Positions 26,815 to 36,016 of a stretch of 51,419 bases of DNA are shown piece after piece. Location: positions 1 through 51,419 of the forward strand of contig JAFDFZ010000020.1 in the NCBI GenBank assembly GCA_019309565.1, written 5' to 3'. A program made the translations under genes and the position numbers. The DNA comes from Deltaproteobacteria bacterium. GTDB lineage: Bacteria > Desulfobacterota > Desulfobacteria > Desulfobacterales > SURF-15. Numbering within the stretch: the first letter of the stretch is position 1; the number at the start of each line of letters is the position of its first letter. Under the pieces are notes generated by a model that was not told where the DNA came from, searched no databases, and worked only from the letters and a program-made list of their open reading frames with translations.

Positions 26815-27588
26815 ATGAAAGCTGAAAAACAGGCACTCGTGGTAGAGAACCTCCACAAGCGTTTCGGGCGGCTTGAGGTTCTTAAAGGAGTATCGCTTCG
26901 TGCGAAGCAAGGAGATGTCATCTCCATGATTGGCTCCAGTGGTTCGGGCAAGAGCACGTTCCTTAGATGCATCAATCTGTTGGAAATCCCGGACTCGGGT
27001 AATGTCTTCATTGGCGAGGAACTTATCCGGATGAAAAAGAACCGCCGTGGAGAAACGGTGCCCGAGGACCCCAAGCAGGTTGACAGAATCCGAACACGCC
27101 TTGGGATGGTTTTTCAGCATTTCAATCTCTGGACCCATATGACGGTACTTCAAAATATCATCGAAGCCCCGGTTCATGTCCAAAAAAAAACCAAGAAAGA
27201 AGCCACTGTCATAGCCATGGAACTGCTCGAAAAGGTTGGTATCGCTGATAAAGCAGGCTATTATCCGGCTCAACTTTCGGGCGGACAACAGCAGCGAGCC
27301 GCTATCGCGCGGGCACTTGCCATGGAGCCTGACCTTCTGCTTTTTGATGAACCAACCTCTGCACTGGACCCTGAGTTGGTGGGCGAGGTGCTTCGGGTGA
27401 TCCAAAAACTGGCAGAAGAAGAGCGTACGATGATCATCGCTACGCACGAAATGGGCTTTGCCCGGGAGGTTTCATCGTATGTCTTATTTCTTGACTCTGG
27501 CTATATCGAGGATGAAGGATCCCCCGATTACCTTTTTAGCAATCCACGATCTGCTCGTTGTCGACAATTTTTGTCGGGTTATCTGTGA
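26815..27588 (+). CDS. Basic amino acid ABC transporter, ATP-binding protein (HisP-like)
   Basis: The energising subunit of a polar amino acid importer. Walker A GSSGSGKST is at 40-48, signature LSGGQQQR at 154-161, and Walker B LLLFDEP at 174-180, with the H-loop in ATHEMGF. The insert RRGETVPEDPKQVDRIRTRLGMVFQ and the phrase QHFNLWTHMTVL closely resemble HisP/AotP, pointing to arginine, lysine, ornithine or histidine. It is the first gene of ATPase - binding protein - permease - permease, all on plus. Confidence 0.92.
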   Translation: MKAEKQALVVENLHKRFGRLEVLKGVSLRAKQGDVISMIGSSGSGKSTFLRCINLLEIPDSGNVFIGEELIRMKKNRRGETVPEDPKQVDRIRTRLGMVFQHFNLWTHMTVLQNIIEAPVHVQKKTKKEATVIAMELLEKVGIADKAGYYPAQLSGGQQQRAAIARALAMEPDLLLFDEPTSALDPELVGEVLRVIQKLAEEERTMIIATHEMGFAREVSSYVLFLDSGYIEDEGSPDYLFSNPRSARCRQFLSGYL

Positions 27589-27654
27589 GGGCAAGCTGAA
27601 AGGAAAAAGAAAGCGAACTTGAGTCAACCCATAAACCAGCAAGGAGGTAGAGAC

Positions 27655-28434
27655 ATGAAAAAATGGTATATCCTCATCTTTTTTACAGTCGCATTTCTCT
27701 TATCAGGAAATATTGCCGCCAAAGAATGGAAAAAGGTTCGCATTGGAACGGAAGGCGCCTATCCACCGTTTAACTATATCGATAAAAACGGCCAACTCCA
27801 AGGATTTGATATTGATATAGCAAAGGCATTATGCAAATCCATGGGAGTTCAATGTGAGTTTGTCATTCAGGACTGGGATGGTATAATCCCCGGACTTCTT
27901 GCCAAAAAATACGATTGCATTATTGCTTCCATGTCGATCACCGAAGAGCGCAAGAAAAAAGTCGATTTTACGGATAAATACTACATGACACCGGCAAGAT
28001 TTGTGGCCAAAAAGGGATCGGGTTTCAAAATCTCGAAAGAAGGTCTCAAAGGAAAGACGGTTGGTGTTCAGCGAGCGACGGTCGCAGAAAACTTTTTACG
28101 GGATAATTTTGGAGATGCAGTCAAAATCAAATCTTACGCCACTCAAGACGAAGCGAACATGGATCTGGCATCCGGCCGAATCGATTTGGTCATCGCCGAT
28201 TCAGTGGTATTGCTGGGAGGATTCCTTCAAACCGATGCCGGCAAAAATTTTGAGTTTGTTGGCCCAGGTTTTACGGACAAAAGATGGTTCGGTGAAGGTA
28301 TCGGCATTGCCGTTCGCAAAGGCGAAGACGAGCTGAGGGAGATGCTTAACAAAGCAATCAAACAGATTCGTGCAGATGGCACCTACCAAAAAATCAATGC
28401 GAAATATTTCGATTTCGACGTTTATGGCCGGTAG
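27655..28434 (+). CDS. Basic amino acid ABC transporter, periplasmic binding protein (ArgT/HisJ-like)
   Basis: It captures the ligand in the periplasm. An N-terminal signal peptide (MKKWYILIFFTVAFLLSG, probable cleavage after IAA at about residue 22) precedes a type II periplasmic binding fold: VRIGTEGAYPPFNYID, GFDIDIAKALC, MSITEERKKKVDFTD. The ending ADGTYQKINAKYFDFDVYG is very close to ArgT/HisJ. The ATG at 27655 is chosen: AAGGAGG lies seven bases upstream and a signal peptide starts there; the open frame to 27619 is ignored. A strong hairpin follows before the permeases. Confidence 0.93.
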   Translation: MKKWYILIFFTVAFLLSGNIAAKEWKKVRIGTEGAYPPFNYIDKNGQLQGFDIDIAKALCKSMGVQCEFVIQDWDGIIPGLLAKKYDCIIASMSITEERKKKVDFTDKYYMTPARFVAKKGSGFKISKEGLKGKTVGVQRATVAENFLRDNFGDAVKIKSYATQDEANMDLASGRIDLVIADSVVLLGGFLQTDAGKNFEFVGPGFTDKRWFGEGIGIAVRKGEDELREMLNKAIKQIRADGTYQKINAKYFDFDVYGR

Positions 28435-28844
28435 TCTCCTTGGGCGGTGAAATCGGATTTTTGTAACTTTTTAGCCTTTTGAAAAACTGCAGTTATGGAT
28501 TGTACGGTCCCGGCACCGGTGAGAGTCTCTTTTAAAACCGGGAAACTACTTGAGAAAATAAGGGGGAGCCCTTATTTTCGAGTCTTTCACGCTTGAAGAA
28601 GGGAATCTCACCGGGAATCTCACCGTTGGCGGGACATTTTTTCATATTTTTTATAAGGGATTTCGCTGCCCCCTTTCATTGCTTAAAAAGCCACCATTTT
28701 TTTGCCTTTTGAGCTCTGGCTGCTCAGTTGTTATTTTTGGATGCCATGCAGTTTTTGCCTGTGCTGCAGGCGGAATTTCCGCTTCGCCCTTATAGGCGGC
28801 AGGCAACGGGCTGCCTGTTTCGGTTCGACGGTTTATTGGAGAAG
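28435..28844 (+). other. 410-base spacer inside the ABC operon
   Basis: No gene. It contains the perfect hairpin at 28555-28578 and a second stem CAGGCA(28800-28805)/TGCCTG(28812-28817). A duplicated GGAATCTCACCG lies near 28605-28625. An open frame begins at 28728 but its first part lacks permease character and contains the second stem, so I treat it as untranslated. Confidence 0.55.
28555..28578 (+). terminator. Intra-operon hairpin after the binding-protein gene
   Basis: AAAATAAGGG (28555-28564), loop GGAG, CCCTTATTTT (28569-28578): a perfect 10-bp stem ending in a short T-run. It could stabilise the 3' end of the binding-protein message or partly stop transcription, giving more binding protein than permease, as in the his and mal transport operons. 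Confidence 0.6.
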
Positions 28845-29540
28845 ATGACAGTGCTGAATTTAAAAGGCTATGGTTGGATGCTTTGGGAGGGCACCCGGAT
28901 AACCATCCTCGTTGGAATTTGCTCCATGATCATCGCCGTTGTTTTGGGTCTCATCGGCGCATGGGGCAAATTGTCACGGGTAAAGTCCGCTCGAGCCATT
29001 GCTGACACCTATACCACCATCGTCCGCGGCATCCCAGAGCTGGTCTTGATATTGCTTGTCTATTACGGAGTTCCGACATTGATCCAGGACATCATGAAGG
29101 CAGCCGGGATGGAAATCCTGATCAACTTGAATCCCTTTGCCGCAGGTGTGTTTACAATCGGATTTATCTATGGCGCATTTTCAACGGAAGTCTTCCGCGG
29201 AGCCTATCTGGCAGTGCCCAAAGGTCAGATTGAAGCAGCACGTTCAGTTGGTATGAGTGCACCGCTCGCTTTCCGGCGCGTCATTCTTCCCCAAATGTGG
29301 CGTTACGCATTGCCGGCCCTGGGAAACGTCTGGATGATTCTCATAAAGGCAACCGCTCTTATTTCCGTCATCCAGTTGCCAGAGCTGATGCGAAACGCAG
29401 ATATAGCCGCCCGTGCCACACGTCTGCCATTTACTTGCTATTTTGCCGCATCCCTCATCTACCTCGGCATCACAGTGGTTTCGATGCTGCTTCAACAGAG
29501 GGCAGAAGCCTGGGCTGCCCGTGGTATTCGGAGGGCATAA
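28845..29540 (+). CDS. Basic amino acid ABC transporter, permease (HisQ-like)
   Basis: An inner-membrane permease of the HisM/HisQ family with about five membrane segments. It carries the EAA loop that contacts the ATPase (GQIEAARSVGMSAPLAFRRVILPQ). The open frame extends upstream to 28728, but the ATG at 28845 gives 231 residues starting VLNLKGYGWMLWEG, matching HisQ length (228). GGAG lies just before it; a GTG two codons later is also possible. Three bases separate it from the next permease. Confidence 0.91.
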   Translation: MTVLNLKGYGWMLWEGTRITILVGICSMIIAVVLGLIGAWGKLSRVKSARAIADTYTTIVRGIPELVLILLVYYGVPTLIQDIMKAAGMEILINLNPFAAGVFTIGFIYGAFSTEVFRGAYLAVPKGQIEAARSVGMSAPLAFRRVILPQMWRYALPALGNVWMILIKATALISVIQLPELMRNADIAARATRLPFTCYFAASLIYLGITVVSMLLQQRAEAWAARGIRRA

Positions 29541-29543
29541 GGG

Positions 29544-30275
29544 ATGGATATAGAAATCATTTTAAAAAGCATCCCACGGCTTCTGAATGGAACATTAGTT
29601 ACCATTGAGCTGACAACAATCAGCGTGTCAATTGGGCTATGTCTGGCTGTGCCGCTATCGCTGATGCGCATTTCCCGCAATCCGCTGCTATGGATGCCGG
29701 TCTATGCTTTTATCTTTTACTTCAGGGGTACACCGCTGCTGGTGCAGATTTTTCTCATATACTATGGCAGCGGACAATTCCAGAATATCTTATCCCAGAT
29801 AGGTCTTTGGATGTTTTTCAGAGAAGCTCATTTTTGTGCCATTCTGTCGCTTACCCTCAATACGGCTGCCTACACGGCGGAAATTCTCCGAGGTGCCATT
29901 GAAGCCGTGCCATTCGGAGAAATTGAAGCCGCCCGCTCCTGCGGTATGTCAAGAGGGTTGTTATACCGCCGGATTATTCTTCCAAAAGCGTTTCGCCTCG
30001 CTTGGCCCGCTTATACAAACGAGGTAGTGTTCTTGCTTCAGGCAACATCTCTTGTCTCTATCATCACCTTGATGGACATAACAGGGGTGGCTCGCGTGAT
30101 TGCTGCTCGAAGCTTTGCTTTTTACGAGTTGTTCATCACTGCTTCGCTGCTCTATCTCGCCTTGGTCTATGGAGTGCTTTTTACCTTTAAAAAAGTGGAA
30201 TTCCATTTAACCCGTCATCTGTATCAAGAAACCACTGTGTCTTCTCGGCAATTCTCCGTAAAATTCGAGTCATAA
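29544..30275 (+). CDS. Basic amino acid ABC transporter, permease (HisM-like)
   Basis: The second membrane subunit, 243 residues, with several hydrophobic segments and the EAA loop GEIEAARSCGMSRGLLYRRIILPKA. FYFRGTPLLVQIFLIYYG matches HisM/ArtM proteins. It forms a heterodimer with the preceding permease. It starts three bases after that gene. The last dozen residues (ETTVSSRQFSVKFES) do not look conserved and run into a partial family-1 repeat, which may have altered the original C-terminus. Confidence 0.91.
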   Translation: MDIEIILKSIPRLLNGTLVTIELTTISVSIGLCLAVPLSLMRISRNPLLWMPVYAFIFYFRGTPLLVQIFLIYYGSGQFQNILSQIGLWMFFREAHFCAILSLTLNTAAYTAEILRGAIEAVPFGEIEAARSCGMSRGLLYRRIILPKAFRLAWPAYTNEVVFLLQATSLVSIITLMDITGVARVIAARSFAFYELFITASLLYLALVYGVLFTFKKVEFHLTRHLYQETTVSSRQFSVKFES

Positions 30276-30276
30276 G

Positions 30277-30330
30277 CCGCAATGGTCGTCTTTTAAGTCA
30301 TTTTTCAACAACGGGGCTTTCCGAGAATTG
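30277..30330. repeat. Partial copy of repeat family 1
   Basis: GCCGCAATGGTCGTCTTTT, then CAACAACGGGG (30306-30316) and CGAGAATTGC, corresponds to the end of the family seen at 21347 and 24302. It directly follows the permease stop. The rest of the spacer to smc is AT-rich with no gene. Confidence 0.55.
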
Positions 30331-30570
30331 CTGGTGTATTGTCTTATTTCTTGAAATTATTTAAAAAAAGTATAAAATAAATAGAACTATAATATCAAAA
30401 TATTTTAAACTACCCTACATGTTGTATGTATCTGAGTCAAAATACACCTCTTCTTGTGTTTTTTCCTTTACAAACACCCTCCTTCCTGGTATTGATTACC
30501 CGCGATTCAACGGGGCAAAAGATTTGAGACGGCCTTACTTGTGATTGCAAACAACAGGAGAGTTTCTTGT

Positions 30571-33500
30571 ATGAAACTGAAAAAATTGGAAATAACCGGT
30601 TTTAAATCCTTTCATGACAAGGTCTCCATTGAATTTCCCCCTGGCATTTCGGCGGTTGTAGGCCCAAATGGCTGTGGGAAAAGCAATATCATCGATGCAC
30701 TCCGATGGGTTATGGGGGAACAGAGCGTTAAACAGCTTCGCGGCAAATCCATGGAAGACGTCATCTTTTCTGGTACCAATGGAACGCCGCCGCTAAATAT
30801 GGCTGAGGTCTCCCTTATACTCTCAAATGACAATGGAACAGGGCCGGAAGAATTCAAGGAATTTTCTGAGATTATGTTGACCAGAAAACTCTATCGCTCC
30901 GGAGAATCTGCCTATTTCATAAACAAGCGCCCTTGTCGCCTTAAAGATATCCATAACGTCTTTCTTGGAAGCGGAATTGGTACAAAATCTTACGCTGTAA
31001 TACAGCAAGGAAACATTGGGGCTATCATCGATGCCGGACCAGAGGAGCGACGGGTTTTCCTGGAGGAAGCCGCTGGGATTACTCGATATAAAAACAGGAA
31101 GATTGAAGCATTGCGGAAGGTTGAATCTACGAAACAGAATCTTTTGCGTGTTTCAGATATAATGACCGAAGTGAAACGACAGATGAGCGGTCTGAAACGC
31201 CAGGTAAAAAAAGCCGAGCGCTACCGAAACTACCAGGCTCAAATCAAAAGGCTTGATGTGGCCCTTGCGATTCATCAACGTGACAACCTTGATGCACAGA
31301 TAAAAGAAACAGGCTCGCTTTTAGAGGAACTTCAGAATGCTGACATCCAGCAATCTGCGAAACTTAAAAAACTTGATGCAGCTATAGAGGAAATCAAACT
31401 TAAACGCTCTCAGAAAGATCAGGAAATTGCAGAGCAAAAATCCCGACAATTTGAAATGCAACGTTCCATTGACCGGCATGAGAACCATCTTGTTCACTTA
31501 AGAGCAGAGATAGATAGACTAAAAGAAGAAATAATTCGCATCGAGGCTGCAAGGAAAGAGCTGGAGGAAAAAAACAAGAATATCCAGACCGAGATTCATC
31601 AGCTTGAAAGACAACAGATCGATATCAATCAACAGATACAAGGTGTATCATCCCGCCTTAAGCGGGAACGAGATGCTTCCGAAGGAATCACCCAACGACT
31701 ATCTGTGCTGAACCAACAGATAGAATCTTCTAAAACACAGCTAATGAATGCCGTCGCAAGGGAGGCAAAATACAAGAATATTTATCAGAATGCCTCAAAC
31801 AGCAAAGAACGCCTTAAAAAGCGATTGACAAGACTGGAGCGGGAAGAGGCTGAAGCAAAAAATCGGGTCGAAGAGCTGCAAAAACAAGAAGCAAAAGCAA
31901 AAGCAACGCTGGCTTCCTATAATGAGGAAATGCAGTGCATCAACAAGCAAATTTCGGATATACAAAAAGAGCTTAGCGTAAAAAGCGAACACCTTGGAAA
32001 ACAGGTTAAAAAAGTACAGACATTGGACCTGGAGATAAAAGGGCTTCGATCCCGTTACACAGCCATGAAGCGAATGGAAGAAACATACGAATGGTATAAG
32101 GATGGTGTCAGGGCCGTAATGAATTTGAAAAACACGGAAGCCACTGCACAAGGTGTGATAGGTCTTGTTGCAGATGCTATTGAGCCGACTGCCGACTGTG
32201 CTGCGGCCGTAGAGGCTGTTTTGGGAGATTCCCTGCAGTATGTCCTGGTAAAGGACCAGGAAACAGCGGCTCGGTTAATTGAATATCTCCAGGAAACCTC
32301 CAAAGGTCGTAGCGGCTTTATTCCAGTATCCGCGATAACGAAAAAACATCCCAACCTAACCGAAAGACAGAGCCCTTCAAGCAGGCTTCTGAACTATGTA
32401 TCGGTGAAGCCGGGATACGAAAAGATCTCAGAGACACTGCTGGGTGACGTTCTGGTGGCCGAAGACATGCAGCAAGCCCTGAGAATCTGGAACGAAGAGG
32501 GGTGCCGTGGAACCATTGTGACGAAATCGGGGATGGTAATCCTTCCCGGAGGCACAATGATCGGCGGAAAAGCTGACAACGGTTCCGGCATTCTCATGAA
32601 AAAGCAGGAATTAAAAACTCTTAAAACACAGATCTCAAAGCAGGAACGGCTTTTAAATGCCGCACGAGAGAATCAACAGTCCCTGGAACTTGAAGTTAGA
32701 AACGTTGAAAAAGAGCTGCAAAAAGCAATAGAGCGAAAAAAGGCGATATCGTCCAGTCACGCAGAAGCCGAAAAGATCCACTATCGGCTGAAAGAAGACC
32801 TAAAATACTCCAACCGTCATCTTGATGTCGTTCGTTTGGAAGGGGAACAATTAATGGGGGAGGAAAGCGATCTGGACGACCAGATTGCAAAGTTCAGGCG
32901 CGCTGTTTCGGAAGCAGAAAAGGAAGTAAAGGCTTATCAGGAAATGGTAGCCGGGCTGTCGGATGAGATTGCCTGCGCCTCGGCGCAAATGAATGATTAT
33001 TCGCAACGGATGGTTGATTTAAAGCTCAATCTTACCTCTCTGAATGCAAAGCTGGAAAACAATACGACAAACTTAAGGCGACTTAAGGTATTTCATAAGG
33101 ACGGCACCGATCGACTCAAGGAGATGCTTGAGGATATTGCTCAAAAAACACAGAGACGTGTGATGCTCAAAAGGAAAGTCGGTGAGACTGAACAGCTACT
33201 TTCCAAGATGTACCAGGAACTGAAACACCTCGAAAAGGCGCTCGAAACCAACCGGTTCACTTTTCAGGCCTTCGATGAGAAACTGAGAGAGAACAGTGCA
33301 CTAATGGACGATATTCAGAGCAGGCGGGAAGAGATTGTCGGAAAAATCCGTATGCTTGAAATGGAACAGTCCGAGCGGCATCTGAGGATAGAAAATATCA
33401 TCCACCAGATACAAGATCGATATTGCCTTTCATTTGACGAGCTCAGGGAAGAAATTGGAGATCTGCCGGAAATGACGATTGAGGAAATGGAGACATCCCT

Positions 33501-34128
33501 TTCCCAGCTGCGGCATAAGGTCTCGCTTATGAACGATGTCAACCTTGCAGCCATCAAGGAGTATGAAACACTTAAAGATCGGTACGACTTCCTGGCAGAG
33601 CAGCATGATGACCTGGTCAAGGCGATTGACGATCTTAACAGGGTGATCAAGAAAATAAATCGGATTACCCGCAAGTTGTTCTTAAAAACGTTTCATATGG
33701 TTAATGAAAAACTAAACGAGGTCTTTCCACGTTTGTTTGAAGGCGGCTCTGCTCAGCTTGTTCTGACAAAACCGGATGACCCGCTGGAAACAGGTGTTGA
33801 ATTCATGATTCACCCGCCTGGAAAAAAGCTGACCCGTATGAGCCTTTTGTCTGGGGGCGAAAAAGCGCTTTCGGCAATCGCATTCATCTTCTCCATTTAT
33901 CTCATCAAACCGACGGCGTTCTGTCTGCTTGATGAGATCGATGCGCCGTTAGACGATGTAAATGTCTTTCGGTTCAATAAACTGTTACAGCTTATCGGGC
34001 AGAATTCTCAAATCATTATGATTACACACAATAAAAAAACCATGGAATTTGCGGATACACTCTTTGGGGTTACCATGGAAAACAAGGGTATCTCTAAGGT
34101 CGTATCCGTCAATTTCAATAACTCGTAA
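30571..34128 (+). CDS. smc: Chromosome partition protein SMC
   Basis: SMC forms the condensin ring with ScpA and ScpB that organises and helps segregate the chromosome. Walker A GPNGCGKSN is at 31-39. Long coiled coils run at about 165-500 and 670-1010 and flank a hinge at about 515-640 (GVIGLVADAIEP, GGTMIGG). The C-terminal half-site has the LSGGEKALSAIAFIF signature and Walker B FCLLDEIDAPLDD. At 1185 residues it is standard length. The ATG at 30571 has AGGAG ten bases upstream; the frame opens earlier at a GTG (30541). ftsY follows after eight bases, a frequent smc-ftsY pairing. Confidence 0.97.
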   Translation: MKLKKLEITGFKSFHDKVSIEFPPGISAVVGPNGCGKSNIIDALRWVMGEQSVKQLRGKSMEDVIFSGTNGTPPLNMAEVSLILSNDNGTGPEEFKEFSEIMLTRKLYRSGESAYFINKRPCRLKDIHNVFLGSGIGTKSYAVIQQGNIGAIIDAGPEERRVFLEEAAGITRYKNRKIEALRKVESTKQNLLRVSDIMTEVKRQMSGLKRQVKKAERYRNYQAQIKRLDVALAIHQRDNLDAQIKETGSLLEELQNADIQQSAKLKKLDAAIEEIKLKRSQKDQEIAEQKSRQFEMQRSIDRHENHLVHLRAEIDRLKEEIIRIEAARKELEEKNKNIQTEIHQLERQQIDINQQIQGVSSRLKRERDASEGITQRLSVLNQQIESSKTQLMNAVAREAKYKNIYQNASNSKERLKKRLTRLEREEAEAKNRVEELQKQEAKAKATLASYNEEMQCINKQISDIQKELSVKSEHLGKQVKKVQTLDLEIKGLRSRYTAMKRMEETYEWYKDGVRAVMNLKNTEATAQGVIGLVADAIEPTADCAAAVEAVLGDSLQYVLVKDQETAARLIEYLQETSKGRSGFIPVSAITKKHPNLTERQSPSSRLLNYVSVKPGYEKISETLLGDVLVAEDMQQALRIWNEEGCRGTIVTKSGMVILPGGTMIGGKADNGSGILMKKQELKTLKTQISKQERLLNAARENQQSLELEVRNVEKELQKAIERKKAISSSHAEAEKIHYRLKEDLKYSNRHLDVVRLEGEQLMGEESDLDDQIAKFRRAVSEAEKEVKAYQEMVAGLSDEIACASAQMNDYSQRMVDLKLNLTSLNAKLENNTTNLRRLKVFHKDGTDRLKEMLEDIAQKTQRRVMLKRKVGETEQLLSKMYQELKHLEKALETNRFTFQAFDEKLRENSALMDDIQSRREEIVGKIRMLEMEQSERHLRIENIIHQIQDRYCLSFDELREEIGDLPEMTIEEMETSLSQLRHKVSLMNDVNLAAIKEYETLKDRYDFLAEQHDDLVKAIDDLNRVIKKINRITRKLFLKTFHMVNEKLNEVFPRLFEGGSAQLVLTKPDDPLETGVEFMIHPPGKKLTRMSLLSGGEKALSAIAFIFSIYLIKPTAFCLLDEIDAPLDDVNVFRFNKLLQLIGQNSQIIMITHNKKTMEFADTLFGVTMENKGISKVVSVNFNNS

Positions 34129-34136
34129 TAATTCTG

Positions 34137-35192
34137 ATGAAGACTTTTTTTCGAAATAAAAAGAAACGGAAATCCGAATCAAAAGAAAATAAAAGCACTG
34201 TTTTTAAGCGGGCAAATACAGCCGGCACCTTCACTGAATCGGCTGCCCACACATCAACTTCCGGACTTAAGGAAAAGCCTCAGGGGCCTTCAGGTTTTTT
34301 TGAGCGTCTGAAATCAGGGCTTTCCAAAACCCGAAAATCTCTAGCAAGCGGTCTTGAAAAAATATTTTCCACAAACACCTGTGTTGATGACGAGATGCTT
34401 GAAGCGCTTGAGGAATTGCTGATCACAGCTGACATGGGCGTTCATACGACAATTGAGTTGATCGAGCGAATATCAAAGCGTTCAGCAGAAATATCCGACG
34501 CCGACCGACTAAAAGAGGTGCTGAGGGAAGAGACGCTTACTTTTTTGGAAAATGCAGCAGAGGTTTCCAAAGATATTAATTTAAAGCCTTGTGTGATTTT
34601 GGTTGTTGGGGTCAACGGTACAGGCAAAACAACGACCATAGGCAAATTGGCAGCGCAGTTTTCGAAAGAAGGCAGGAAGGTGATTGTCGCTGCAGCGGAT
34701 ACGTTCCGCGCCGCAGCGATTGAACAACTGGCAATCTGGGCCGAAAGAGCCGGTGCTCATATCGTCAAACACAAGGAAAATGCAGATCCCTCCGCAGTTG
34801 CATTTGATGCCGTAAACGCCGCCATCGCCAGAGATGCCGATGTGGTGCTTATAGACACAGCGGGGCGGCTTCATACTCGCGTAAATCTAATGGAAGAGTT
34901 GAAGAAGATAAAACGCACCGTCTCCAAAAGGTGTGATGGAGCCCCTCACAGGACAGTGCTGGTTCTGGATGCCACGACGGGTCAAAATGCTTTATCTCAG
35001 GCAAAACTTTTTCATGAAGCATTGGGGATTACGGATATGGTACTTACAAAGCTGGATGGAACCGCTAAGGGAGGCATCGTTGTCAGCATCTGCAATACAT
35101 TGAGCATACCAATATCCTATATCGGAGTTGGGGAAAAAATTGAGGACTTGCAGGAATTCGATCCAAAACTATTTGTGGATGCTTTATTTTAG
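34137..35192 (+). CDS. ftsY: Signal recognition particle receptor FtsY
   Basis: FtsY docks SRP-ribosome complexes at the membrane for co-translational insertion. A short charged N-terminal A region (about 1-55) precedes the four-helix N domain and the GTPase: G1 GVNGTGKTT (158-166), DTFRAAAIEQL, LIDTAGR, TKLDGTAKG. The C-terminal GVGEKIEDLQEFDP is classic. It starts eight bases after the smc stop with no clear ribosome site, so translational coupling is likely. Confidence 0.96.
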   Translation: MKTFFRNKKKRKSESKENKSTVFKRANTAGTFTESAAHTSTSGLKEKPQGPSGFFERLKSGLSKTRKSLASGLEKIFSTNTCVDDEMLEALEELLITADMGVHTTIELIERISKRSAEISDADRLKEVLREETLTFLENAAEVSKDINLKPCVILVVGVNGTGKTTTIGKLAAQFSKEGRKVIVAAADTFRAAAIEQLAIWAERAGAHIVKHKENADPSAVAFDAVNAAIARDADVVLIDTAGRLHTRVNLMEELKKIKRTVSKRCDGAPHRTVLVLDATTGQNALSQAKLFHEALGITDMVLTKLDGTAKGGIVVSICNTLSIPISYIGVGEKIEDLQEFDPKLFVDALF

Positions 35193-35314
35193 CGATGGAC
35201 AATTCCTCACTAGGCTTTGCCCGCCATCGGTTGCAAATATTTTTGATGGAGGCCTTTAAATTTAAGGTTTTAAAAAAAATATTACGAAAAAAATGCTGTG
35301 AATGCTGATTTTTC

Positions 35315-35343
35315 TTGACATTATGAAAAGTATGCTGTATGAA
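35315..35343 (+). promoter_or_regulatory. Sigma-70-type promoter for the HU gene
   Basis: A -35 TTGACA (35315-35320), 17-base spacer, and -10 TATGAA (35338-35343) lie about 55 bases upstream of the HU start. The -35 is a perfect consensus. This fits an independently expressed nucleoid protein. Confidence 0.65.
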
Positions 35344-35396
35344 GCACGTTAAATCGTCCATTTATGGAAACTTTATAGAAAAGGGGGTGAGATAGT

Positions 35397-35669
35397 ATGA
35401 CGAAGGCGGAATTGGTGGACAAGATGGCAAAGGATGCGGGCATTTCCAAGGTTGCGGCGGCAGCAGCGCTTAATTCTTTCATGGACGGCGTAACCAAATC
35501 GCTGAAAAAGAAAGATGGCAAGGTGACGCTGGTGGGCTTTGGCACATTCTCTAAAGTACGTCGCAAGGCTCGGAAAGGTCGCAATCCACAGACGGGTGCA
35601 CCGATAAAAATCAAGGCAACCAACGTCGTAAAATTCCGGCCCGGCAAAAAGCTCAGAGACGCTATTTAA
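35397..35669 (+). CDS. HU-family DNA-binding protein
   Basis: A 90-residue HU/IHF fold: N-terminal TKAELVDKMAKDAGISK helices, VTLVGFGTFSKVRRKARKGRNPQTG beta arm, and the closing KATNVVKFRPGKKLRDAI. It bends and compacts DNA as a dimer. A strong GGGGGTGAG lies before the ATG, and a consensus promoter sits upstream. Whether it acts as HU (homodimer) or an IHF-like subunit cannot be settled here, but the arm and length favour HU. It is followed by a shared terminator with the convergent acylphosphatase gene. Confidence 0.95.
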   Translation: MTKAELVDKMAKDAGISKVAAAAALNSFMDGVTKSLKKKDGKVTLVGFGTFSKVRRKARKGRNPQTGAPIKIKATNVVKFRPGKKLRDAI

Positions 35670-35678
35670 ACGGTTTTG

Positions 35679-35714
35679 GGGCGGTTTATTTGTTTGGTCA
35701 GTAATAAGCCGCCC
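35679..35714. terminator. Terminator-like stem between convergent genes
   Basis: GGGCGGTTTATT (35679-35690) and AATAAGCCGCCC (35703-35714) form a 12-bp stem with one G-T pair and a 12-base loop. It lies between the converging HU gene (plus) and acyP (minus), so may serve both strands, although neither side has a long T-run. Confidence 0.65.
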
Positions 35715-35722
35715 ACCCCCTT

Positions 35723-36004
35723 CTAATAAGTAATATCAAACCGAGCATACGTTCCCGAGTATGGCTCCCATCTCACGTCAACGCCCATGACCTCTGAAAG
35801 CGCAGGGCCTGTCTCACACCATTTAATTAGTTTCTCCACGCGCCATCGATCACCTTCAAAAAGCGCTTCCACCGAACCGTCGGGAAGATTTCTCACCCAT
35901 CCAAACACCCCGTATTTGTTTGCCGCCTGTTGTGTTTCCATACGAAAAAACACCCCCTGAACTTTTCCGTAAACTCTAACATGCGCACGAACTTTCTCTT
36001 CCAT
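35723..36004 (-). CDS. acyP: Acylphosphatase
   Basis: A 93-residue enzyme that hydrolyses carboxyl-phosphate bonds. It contains the [18 protein letters not shown] motif with the catalytic Arg (near residue 21) and [17 protein letters not shown] with the catalytic Asn (near residue 39). Length is typical. It follows the nucleoside phosphorylase gene by 12 bases on the same strand and is the last gene of the long right-hand minus block. Confidence 0.95.
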   Translation of the reverse strand: MEEKVRAHVRVYGKVQGVFFRMETQQAANKYGVFGWVRNLPDGSVEALFEGDRWRVEKLIKWCETGPALSEVMGVDVRWEPYSGTYARFDITY

Positions 36005-36016
36005 AGAAACCTCTTT

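Noticed and set aside
28728..28844. N-terminal extension of the HisQ-like permease
   Set aside because: The extra 39 residues are unlike any permease N-terminus, and a stem-loop lies within them; the ATG at 28845 gives family length.
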